A stretch of 64,000 bases of DNA from Methylobacillus sp. MM3 (GTDB lineage: Bacteria; Pseudomonadota; Gammaproteobacteria; Burkholderiales; Methylophilaceae), in NCBI RefSeq assembly GCF_001645185.1, contig NZ_LXTQ01000030.1, positions 124,001 to 188,000 on the forward strand. Direction: 5' to 3'. Positions 56,151 through 64,000 of this stretch are shown here, in pieces; the stretch's first letter is position 1; each line of letters opens with the position of its first letter. A program made the translations under genes and the position numbers. Below the pieces are notes generated by a model. It was given only the letters and a program-made list of their open reading frames with translations. It did not search any database and was not told the origin of the DNA.

Positions 56151-56936
56151 CTATGCGGCGTTTTTACGAACTCTCCGCATCACCCAACCCACATACCCGG
56201 ATAAACCATACACGACAAACAGCATGAAAAGCACTTCCGGCGGGCTATAGGAAACCAGCACGAAAGCCAAGACGATCAGCAGGATAACCACAAAGGGAAC
56301 GCTCTTGCGCAGGTTGAAATCCTTGCCGCTGAAGTAGCGCAAATCGCTGACCATGGTGAGTCCTGCGAACACGGTAAAGCCCCAAGCGACCCATTTCATA
56401 TGAAGCCAGCCGAAGAAAATATCCGATCCACTGACGCCATTTTCGTATGAAACCCATACCAGACCAGCCAGGAGCGCAGCGGCGGAGGGACTGGGTAAGC
56501 CCTGGAAATAGCGTTTGTCGGACTCATCCAGTTTGGTATTGAAGCGCGCGAGTCGCAGTGCGGCACCGGCACAATAGATAAATGCTGCAATCCAGCCCAG
56601 CTTGCCCATTGGTTTCAGTGCCCATACATACAGCACCAGCGCCGGGGCAACACCGAATGAAACCATGTCGGAAAGGCTGTCATACTCTGCCCCAAATGCG
56701 CTCTGCGTATGCGTGAGACGCGCCACCCGGCCATCCAGCCCATCCAGCACCATCGCAAGAAAGATTGCGACCGCCGCATGCTCATAGCGACCACCCATCG
56801 CCTGCACCACGGCATAGAAACCTGCGAACAGAGCGCCGGTGGTGAAAAGATTGGGAAGGAGGTAGATGCTGCGCTCTCGCAGTCTGGGGTCGATCAATGG
56901 ACGAGGATGGCGCGGCGGTACGGGTTGATTAGCCAT
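56151..56936 (-). CDS. pssA: CDP-diacylglycerol-serine O-phosphatidyltransferase
   Basis: PssA of the membrane type, 261 residues, makes phosphatidylserine, precursor of phosphatidylethanolamine. The CDP-alcohol phosphotransferase motif begins DGLDGRVAR and ends GAEYDSLSD, with the expected Asp-Gly, Ala-Arg, Gly, Asp and Asp spacing. About eight helices. The start MANQPVPPRHPRP fits length; a longer frame runs into tgt on the other strand and is not real. The order pssA-leuA is typical of betaproteobacteria. Confidence 0.94.
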   Translation of the reverse strand: MANQPVPPRHPRPLIDPRLRERSIYLLPNLFTTGALFAGFYAVVQAMGGRYEHAAVAIFLAMVLDGLDGRVARLTHTQSAFGAEYDSLSDMVSFGVAPALVLYVWALKPMGKLGWIAAFIYCAGAALRLARFNTKLDESDKRYFQGLPSPSAAALLAGLVWVSYENGVSGSDIFFGWLHMKWVAWGFTVFAGLTMVSDLRYFSGKDFNLRKSVPFVVILLIVLAFVLVSYSPPEVLFMLFVVYGLSGYVGWVMRRVRKNAA

Positions 56937-56954
56937 TCGGGGGAGCCTTGCTGA

Positions 56955-58169
<1,215 letters not shown>

Positions 58170-58234
58170 GAATGGATCATCCAGCTTTGTGCTAGAATTT
58201 TTTGCTTTTAGTCAGTCATTAAAAGGACTTAATC

Positions 58235-58555
58235 GTGTTTATCAGCAACGCTTACGCCGCAGCCCCTGCGGCAGCCACCCCGGACTGGACTAGCTTCCTC
58301 CCTTTAATTGTTATTTTCGTGCTGTTCTGGTTCATGCTCATCCGCCCGCAGATGAAGCAGGCCAAGGAACAACGCAAGATGATCGAAGCGCTGCAAAAGG
58401 GCGATGAGGTCGTGACCACCGGCGGCGTAGCAGGCAAGATCGTCAAGGTCGGCGACAGTTTCGTCGCACTTGAAATCGCTCCTGAAGTCGTCGTCCAGGT
58501 ACAGAAGCACACTGTGCAGACCCTGCTGCCCAAGGGCACGCTCAAGTCTCTCTAA
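58235..58555 (+). CDS. yajC: Preprotein translocase subunit YajC
   Basis: YajC, 106 residues, single-pass accessory protein of SecDF. Helix SFLPLIVIFVLFWFMLIRPQMKQAKEQRK and the family tail with GDEVVTTGGVAGKIVKV. It starts with GTG after AAAGGAC. The upstream region includes TAGAAT (58193-58198) as a possible -10. Confidence 0.95.
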   Translation: MFISNAYAAAPAAATPDWTSFLPLIVIFVLFWFMLIRPQMKQAKEQRKMIEALQKGDEVVTTGGVAGKIVKVGDSFVALEIAPEVVVQVQKHTVQTLLPKGTLKSL

Positions 58556-58576
58556 GAAAATCACCGGGACTACCCC

Positions 58577-60406
58577 ATGAACCGCTATCCGCTCTGGAAG
58601 TACATCCTTATTCTTGCCTCGCTGCTGTTCGGTATGCTGTATGCGTTACCGAACTTCTTCGGAGAAGCTCCCGCCGTCCAGGTTTCGCCGGCGAAGAGCA
58701 CTCTCAAGGTGGAGCCAGCCTTGCTGGAGCAGGTCGAATCCACGCTTAAAGCAGAAAACATCACCGTCGACGGCCTGTTCCTCGACGACAAGGGCATCAA
58801 GGTCCGCTTCGCAACCCCCGACGCGCAGATCAAGGCCAAGGATGTCCTTACCGAGCGACTGGGCAAGGATTACGTGGTGGCGCTCAATCTGGTTTCCCGC
58901 TCGCCGGAATGGCTGCATAACATCGGCGCCCTGCCGATGTATCTCGGCCTGGACCTCCGCGGCGGCGTGCACTTCCTGCTGCAAGTAGATATGAAGGGCG
59001 CGGTGGACAAAGCCGTCGAGCGTTATGTGGGCGACCTGCGTACCACCATGCGCGAAAGCCGTATTCCTTATCTCGGCGTCGTTCGCGAAGGGCAATCGGT
59101 GCAGGTGAAGTTCCGTAATAGCGCGGACAAGGCCAAGGCGGAAGCCGAAATCCGCAAGAATTATCCCGATCTGCTGCTCAAGGAATCCTCCGATGGCGAG
59201 AGCAGTGTCCTGATCGCTTCGCTGGATATGCCGGCGCAAAAGCGTATCCAGGAATTCGCGCTCAAGCAGAACATGCAGACGCTGCACAACCGCGTCAACG
59301 AACTGGGCGTTGCCGAACCCATCATCCAGCAGCAAGGCATGGACCGCATCGTGGTGCAATTGCCGGGCGTGCAGGATACCGCCAAGGCCAAGGAAATCCT
59401 CGGCCGCACGGCAACGCTGGAAATTCGCATGGTGGATGACGAGAAGAGCGTGCCTGCCACGCTGGACGCTGCCGCCAAGGGCCAAGTGCCGTTCGGCGAC
59501 GAATACTATGTCGACCGCGACGGCCGCCCATTGCTGATCAAGAAAAGCGTGGTATTGACCGGCGACTACATTACTGACGCCGGCCCCGGCCTCGATCAGC
59601 AATCCGGCGGCTCGGTGGTGCACGTGACGCTGGATGGTCGCGGCGCGCGCATCTTCAAGCAGGTGACACGTGAAAACGTCGGCAAGCGCATGGCGATCCT
59701 GCTGGTCGAGAAAGGCCAGGCGGAAGTGATCACCGCGCCGGTGATCCAGGAAGAAATCGGCGGCGGACGCGTGCAGATCAGCGGCATGGCCAACGTGCAG
59801 GAAGCGACCGACGTTTCGCTGCTGCTGCGCGCCGGCGCGCTGGCAGCGCCGATGGACATCATCGAGGAACGCACCGTCGGGCCAAGCATGGGGGAGGAAA
59901 ACATCTATCGCGGCGTTCACTCCACGCTGTGGGGCTTTGCCGCAATTTCCGTGATGATGATCCTGTACTACATGGTTTTCGGCACAATTTCGGTATTCGC
60001 GCTGGGTGCCAATCTGTTGCTGCTGGTCGCGATCCTGTCGCTGCTGCAAGCCACCCTGACACTGCCCGGTCTCGCCGCTATCGCGCTGACGCTCGGCATG
60101 GCGATTGACGCCAACGTGCTGATCAACGAACGGATCCGCGAGGAAATGCGCAACGGCAGCTCGCCGCAGGCATCGATACACGCCGGCTACGACCGCGCCT
60201 TCGGCACGATTCTCGACTCCAACATCACCACGATGATTGCCGGCCTCGCTCTCTTCATGTTCGGCACCGGTCCGGTGAAGGGCTTTGCCGTGGTACACGT
60301 CCTCGGGATCATGACTTCAATGTTTACCGCGGTCGTAGTTTCGCGCGCCGTGGTCAACCTGGTCTATGGCTATCGTCGCAAGATCAACAAGCTGGCGATC
60401 GGCTAA
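58577..60406 (+). CDS. secD: Protein-export membrane protein SecD
   Basis: SecD, 609 residues, uses the proton gradient to complete translocation with SecF. N-terminal helix, large periplasmic P1 domain with YLGLDLRGGVHFLLQVD, and six-helix RND-like membrane part (e.g. ALTLGMAIDANVLINERIREE with the conserved Asp/Asn motif). Length fits betaproteobacterial SecD. 10 bases before secF. Confidence 0.97.
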   Translation: MNRYPLWKYILILASLLFGMLYALPNFFGEAPAVQVSPAKSTLKVEPALLEQVESTLKAENITVDGLFLDDKGIKVRFATPDAQIKAKDVLTERLGKDYVVALNLVSRSPEWLHNIGALPMYLGLDLRGGVHFLLQVDMKGAVDKAVERYVGDLRTTMRESRIPYLGVVREGQSVQVKFRNSADKAKAEAEIRKNYPDLLLKESSDGESSVLIASLDMPAQKRIQEFALKQNMQTLHNRVNELGVAEPIIQQQGMDRIVVQLPGVQDTAKAKEILGRTATLEIRMVDDEKSVPATLDAAAKGQVPFGDEYYVDRDGRPLLIKKSVVLTGDYITDAGPGLDQQSGGSVVHVTLDGRGARIFKQVTRENVGKRMAILLVEKGQAEVITAPVIQEEIGGGRVQISGMANVQEATDVSLLLRAGALAAPMDIIEERTVGPSMGEENIYRGVHSTLWGFAAISVMMILYYMVFGTISVFALGANLLLLVAILSLLQATLTLPGLAAIALTLGMAIDANVLINERIREEMRNGSSPQASIHAGYDRAFGTILDSNITTMIAGLALFMFGTGPVKGFAVVHVLGIMTSMFTAVVVSRAVVNLVYGYRRKINKLAIG

Positions 60407-60415
60407 GGAAAACGT

Positions 60416-61348
60416 ATGGAACTCTTCCGCATCAAAAAAGACATCCCGTTCATGAGCTATGGACGCCTCACGACGTCCATCTCGCTGATTACTTTCCTGC
60501 TTTCGGTGTTCTTCCTCGCCCACAAGGGCCTCGCGCTTGGCGTGGACTTCACCGGCGGCACGGTCATGGAAATCAGCTACCCGCAAGCAGCTGACATCGG
60601 CAAGATCCGCAGCGCCATCGACGGCATCGGGCTGAAAGACGCCACCGTACAGAATTTCGGCACCAGCCGCGACGTGCTGATCCGTCTGCCGATCAAGGAA
60701 GGCCTCTCCACGGCGCAGCTCTCGGAGCAAGTCATCGGCGTACTGCGCCAGGACAATGCCCGTGTAGAACTGCATCGCGTCGAATTCGTCGGACCGCAGG
60801 TAGGGCAAGAGCTCTACGAGAACGGCGCACTGGCGATGCTGCTGGTGTGTTTCGGCATCATGGCCTACCTCGCGATGCGTTTCGAATGGCGCTTCGCGCT
60901 GGCTGCGGTGATCGCCAACATGCACGACGTGGTGATCATTCTCGGCTTCTTTGCCTTCTTCCAGTGGGAGTTCAACCTGACTGTGCTGGCCGCCGTGCTG
61001 GCGGTGCTGGGCTACTCGGTCAACGAATCGGTAGTGGTCTTCGACCGGGTACGCGAAAACTTCCGCAAGATGCGCAAGGCCGGCGTGGCCGAGGTCATCG
61101 ACAACGCCATTACCCGTACAATGTCCCGCACCATCATCACCCATGCGATGACGCAAACCGTGGTGTGCTCGATGCTGTTCTTCGGTGGCGAGGTGCTGCA
61201 CAACTTCGCGCTGGCGCTGACCATCGGCATCTTGTTCGGCATCTACTCTTCGGTGCTGGTCGCAAGCCCCATCGTGATGTGGCTAGGAATCTCCCGTGAA
61301 GACCTGATCAAGCCGGAAAAGAAGGAAACAGCGGACGCCTTGCCTTGA
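60416..61348 (+). CDS. secF: Protein-export membrane protein SecF
   Basis: SecF, 310 residues. Family sequences include LGVDFTGGTVMEISYP, and the membrane motif VLGYSVNESVVVFDRVREN plus TRTMSRTIITH. Partner of SecD; together with YajC forms the SecDF-YajC complex in the inner membrane. Follows secD by 10 bases. Confidence 0.97.
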   Translation: MELFRIKKDIPFMSYGRLTTSISLITFLLSVFFLAHKGLALGVDFTGGTVMEISYPQAADIGKIRSAIDGIGLKDATVQNFGTSRDVLIRLPIKEGLSTAQLSEQVIGVLRQDNARVELHRVEFVGPQVGQELYENGALAMLLVCFGIMAYLAMRFEWRFALAAVIANMHDVVIILGFFAFFQWEFNLTVLAAVLAVLGYSVNESVVVFDRVRENFRKMRKAGVAEVIDNAITRTMSRTIITHAMTQTVVCSMLFFGGEVLHNFALALTIGILFGIYSSVLVASPIVMWLGISREDLIKPEKKETADALP

Positions 61349-61404
61349 CAAGGCTCCGCCCTTGCGCGGAAACTTGGCGCTTCATTTAAGCAGACATACA
61401 CTCC

Positions 61405-62664
61405 TTGGACGACATTCCTTTATCGTGGCAGCTCGGCGCTCTCGCCGGGCTGCTACTGATCGGCGCTTTCTTTTCGATCGCCGAAACCAGCCTCATGTCT
61501 CTCAATCGCTACCGATTGAGGCATCTTGCCAACGCCGGGCATCGCGGCGCTCGTCTCGCCAGCGGATTGCTGGCCAAAACCGACAAACTGCTGGGCGTGA
61601 TCCTGCTCGGCAACAACTTCGCCAATGCCGCCTCCGCAACCCTGGTCACGGTGATCAGCGTACGCTTGTTCGGAGACGGCCAGGCCGTGCTGGCTGGCGG
61701 CACGCTGGCGGTGACATTCGCCATCCTTGTCTTCGGCGAAATTTCGCCCAAGGTCATTGCCGCCACCTATCCCGAAAAGCTGGCTTTTGCATGCAGCTAT
61801 TTTCTGTATCCCTTGCTGAAGGTCGCCTACCCGGTTGTATGGTTCGTCAACCTGTTTGTCAGCGGCTTCCTCAAACTGCTCCGCATCAAAACCGACTTCA
61901 GCGATACCGCGCATGCCATCAGCATGGAAGAATTGCGCACTATCGTTTCAGAGTCGGGCAAATTCATCCCGAAAAAGCACCGTAGCATCCTGCTCAACCT
62001 GTTCGACCTGGAGAAAGCCACCGTCGACGATGTGATGACGGCGCATACGCAAATCGAAGCCGTGGATTTCGATGCACCCCTCGAAACGATCTTGCAGCAG
62101 ATTGCGACCAGTCACCATACGCGCATGCTGGTACGGCAAGGGCCGAACGAAGAAATCATCGGCGTGATTCATATCCGCAAGGTCATGCATCAGGTGCAGA
62201 GCGGGCAACTCGATCTCGACCTTCTGCGCGAAATCGTCGCCGAGCCTTACTATGTGCCTTGCGGAACGCCGCTTTATACCCAGCTCCAGCAATTCCAGGA
62301 AAAACAGCAACGCCTGGCGCTGGTGGTAGATGAATATGGCGAGCTCAAAGGCCTGGTGACGCTGGAAGACATTCTCGAAGAAATCGTCGGCGACTTCACC
62401 ACGCAATCGCCATCTTTCGGCGGCGCCTTCCACGAACAACCTGACGGCAGCTGGCTGGTGGATGGCGGCGTACAATTGCGCAGCCTCAATCGCAAGCTGG
62501 GGCTCGGTTTCCCGCTGGATGGCCCCAAGACATTGAACGGCCTTGTGCTGGAGCATTTCGAGGATATTCCTGAACCCGGCACCAGCTTCAGGATAGGCGG
62601 TCATACGCTGGAAATCATACAAACGCATGAGCGCATTGTAAAAAGCGTTCGCATTTACCCCTAG
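61405..62664 (+). CDS. CNNM/CorC-type membrane protein with CBS domains
   Basis: A 419-residue protein of the HlyC/CorC (YfjD/CNNM) family. DUF21 membrane part (GALAGLLLIGAFFSIAETSLMSLNRYRLR and LLGNNFANAASATLVTVI), then two CBS domains (VDDVMTAHTQIEAVD; ALVVDEYGELKGLVTLEDILEEIVGDF) and a C-terminal CorC_HlyC domain. Likely in magnesium or divalent cation transport. It begins with TTG, 56 bases after secF; an alternative start inside is not evident. Unlike corC (12501) it has the membrane domain. Confidence 0.9.
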   Translation: MDDIPLSWQLGALAGLLLIGAFFSIAETSLMSLNRYRLRHLANAGHRGARLASGLLAKTDKLLGVILLGNNFANAASATLVTVISVRLFGDGQAVLAGGTLAVTFAILVFGEISPKVIAATYPEKLAFACSYFLYPLLKVAYPVVWFVNLFVSGFLKLLRIKTDFSDTAHAISMEELRTIVSESGKFIPKKHRSILLNLFDLEKATVDDVMTAHTQIEAVDFDAPLETILQQIATSHHTRMLVRQGPNEEIIGVIHIRKVMHQVQSGQLDLDLLREIVAEPYYVPCGTPLYTQLQQFQEKQQRLALVVDEYGELKGLVTLEDILEEIVGDFTTQSPSFGGAFHEQPDGSWLVDGGVQLRSLNRKLGLGFPLDGPKTLNGLVLEHFEDIPEPGTSFRIGGHTLEIIQTHERIVKSVRIYP

Positions 62665-62725
62665 CTCAGGTATAGCCAATAGATTTTCTTCATCGAAAAT
62701 TCTTTTGATAGCCTGTTCTGGCTAC

Positions 62726-62753
62726 TTGAAAAAATCCGGTTTAGGCTCACAAT
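62726..62753 (+). promoter_or_regulatory. Possible promoter of clpS
   Basis: TTGAAA at 62726-62731 and CACAAT at 62748-62753 with a 16-base spacer. Four of six -10 positions match. It is the best candidate in the 100-base spacer ahead of clpS. Confidence 0.4.
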
Positions 62754-62764
62754 AAGAACACGCT

Positions 62765-63070
62765 ATGGCGAAGACTCACGAAAGTACCGTTGTAGATAGC
62801 ACGGCAACCCGACAGAAACCTCCACCTCTGTATAAGGTGCTGTTGCTGAACGACGATTACACGCCCATGGAATTCGTTGTGGTGGTTCTGCAGCAGTTTT
62901 TTTCCAAAAGCCGCGAACAGGCCACTCAAATAATGCTCAAAGTACATAACGAGGGCATTGGATTGTGCGGCATCTATCCGCACGGCATTGCCGAAACCAA
63001 GGTCAACCAGGTCACCGCATTCGCCAGGGAGCATCAGCACCCCTTGCAATGCATCATGGAACAAGAATGA
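62765..63070 (+). CDS. clpS: ATP-dependent Clp protease adaptor ClpS
   Basis: ClpS, 101 residues, delivers N-degron substrates to ClpAP. Contains the conserved [20 protein letters not shown] and [27 protein letters not shown], with the His and hydrophobic pocket residues that bind the N-terminal residue. Immediately upstream of clpA (79 bases). Confidence 0.96.
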   Translation: MAKTHESTVVDSTATRQKPPPLYKVLLLNDDYTPMEFVVVVLQQFFSKSREQATQIMLKVHNEGIGLCGIYPHGIAETKVNQVTAFAREHQHPLQCIMEQE

Positions 63071-63148
63071 AGGCTTCCTGAAAAATCGGGCACAGGAAGC
63101 CGGCAACAAGCAGTACAACCGGTCATTGGTATTTAGAGGTGCCTTAAA

Positions 63149-64000
63149 ATGATTGCGCAGGAACTGGAAGTATCCTTACATATGGCGTTCATGGACGCGC
63201 GTCAGAAGCGTCATGAGCTGATCACGGTCGAGCACCTTCTGCTCGCGATGATCGACAATCCCACTGCGGCGCAAGTCCTGCGCGCGTGCGGGGCCGACCT
63301 CGAAATCCTGCGTCGCGAACTGACCAACTACATCGAAGAACATACGCCCACCGTCACCGGCAGCGATGAAGTCGATACGCAGCCGACACTGGGTTTCCAG
63401 CGCGTGATCCAACGTGCCATCCTGCATGTCCAATCCTCCGGCAAGAAGGAAGTAACCGGCGCCAATGTGCTGGTCGCGATATTCGGCGAAAAGGATTCGC
63501 ACGCGGTATTCTTCCTCCACCAGATGGGCGTCACCCGTTTGGATGTGGTGAATTTCATTTCCCACGGTATTACCAAGGTCGCCGAGAATACCACCGCCAA
63601 ACGCGCCGAAACCGAACAGGAAGTGGAAGGCGAAGCCTCTTCCACCGGTGCTCTGGAAAACTTTACACAAAACCTTAATTCGCTGGTACTGGCCGGCCGC
63701 ATCGACCCCTTGATCGGCCGCGGCCCCGAACTTGAGCGCGTGGTGCAGACCCTGTGCCGTCGTCGCAAGAACAATCCTTTGCTGGTCGGCGAAGCCGGCG
63801 TCGGCAAGACTGCGATTGCAGAAGGTCTGGCCCGGCGCATTGTGGAAGGCAGCGTTCCGGAAGTCCTGAGCAACGCGACCATCTATTCGCTGGACATGGG
63901 TGCCCTGCTGGCCGGCACCAAGTATCGCGGCGACTTCGAGCAGCGTCTGAAGGCTGTGCTCAAGAAGCTCTCGGACAATCCCAATGCGATCCTCTTCATC
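63149..64000 (+). CDS. clpA: Clp protease ATP-binding subunit ClpA, N-terminal part (gene runs off the window)
   Basis: The first 284 codons of ClpA. It starts MIAQELEVSLHMAFMDARQKRHELITVEHLLLAM, the N domain that binds ClpS, then the first AAA+ module with PLIGRGPELERVVQTL and Walker A in GEAGVGKTAIAEGLA near residue 215, and LDMGALLAGTKYRG beyond. The 3' end is cut by the window. With ClpP it degrades folded and N-degron substrates. Confidence 0.95.
   Translation, partial: MIAQELEVSLHMAFMDARQKRHELITVEHLLLAMIDNPTAAQVLRACGADLEILRRELTNYIEEHTPTVTGSDEVDTQPTLGFQRVIQRAILHVQSSGKKEVTGANVLVAIFGEKDSHAVFFLHQMGVTRLDVVNFISHGITKVAENTTAKRAETEQEVEGEASSTGALENFTQNLNSLVLAGRIDPLIGRGPELERVVQTLCRRRKNNPLLVGEAGVGKTAIAEGLARRIVEGSVPEVLSNATIYSLDMGALLAGTKYRGDFEQRLKAVLKKLSDNPNAILFI

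Overview
The window looks like chromosomal core sequence of a betaproteobacterium, most likely an aerobic or microaerophilic member of the Nitrosomonadales (Gallionellaceae-like). This is inferred from gene order and protein families and was not checked by any search. The GC content is fairly high, most genes sit in tight, overlapping operons, and no insertion sequence, prophage, integrase or CRISPR array was seen.

Layout. 1-4.5 kb: a minus-strand SUF iron-sulfur operon (Rrf2/IscR-type regulator, sufB, sufC, sufD, start of sufS) with a good IscR-type operator at its head. 4.5-9.6 kb: phhB, two small exported or membrane proteins (one with an EF-hand), an OmpR/EnvZ-like two-component pair with its own OmpR-type tandem box, and cysG. 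9.6-16.8 kb: miaB-ybeZ-ybeY-corC and lnt, split by a three-gene block (small exported protein, zinc-ribbon MscL, radical SAM protein). 16.8-21.9 kb: glyQ-glyS-gmhB-plsC-YgjP-like peptidase. 21.9-31.2 kb: an AT-rich orphan protein, then a minus-strand cbb3 oxidase cluster (Sco, ccoN, ccoO, ccoQ, ccoP, ccoG, ccoH, ccoI). 31.3-39.2 kb: ompW, a PfkB kinase, ilvE, a zinc-finger protein, murI-yaeQ, a PduO-type cobalamin adenosyltransferase, a Sel1 protein, a histidine phosphatase, queA and tRNA-Leu(CAA). 39.4-48 kb: a complete caa3-type cytochrome oxidase operon with its assembly factors and heme A synthesis (DUF2244, coxB, coxA, a 37-residue protein, ctaG, coxC, then SURF1, a Sco-like protein, ctaA, ctaB). 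48-54.3 kb: an alcohol dehydrogenase, small exported proteins, tRNA-Lys(TTT), ffh, a CcsA/YpjD-like protein, a HAD phosphatase and a CbiM-like membrane protein. 54.3-64 kb: leuA preceded by a leucine-rich leader peptide, pssA, then plus-strand tgt-yajC-secD-secF, a CNNM/CBS protein, clpS and the start of clpA.

How it fits together. The cell encodes both a high-affinity cbb3 oxidase and a caa3 oxidase, each with dedicated copper and heme assembly factors. That suits an organism living across an oxygen gradient with a large demand for Fe-S clusters, heme and siroheme. The rest is housekeeping: tRNA modification (miaB, queA, tgt), ribosome maturation (ybeY, ybeZ), protein export (ffh, yajC-secDF), proteolysis (clpS-clpA), lipids (plsC, pssA, lnt) and branched-chain amino acids (ilvE, leuA).

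The most interesting non-coding signals are the leucine leader peptide upstream of leuA with a promoter that leaves almost no 5' leader, the IscR-type operator, the tandem OmpR-type box, and an 18-bp near-palindrome shared by the upstream regions of ompW and the caa3 operon. No entirely new multi-gene system could be supported from the sequence.
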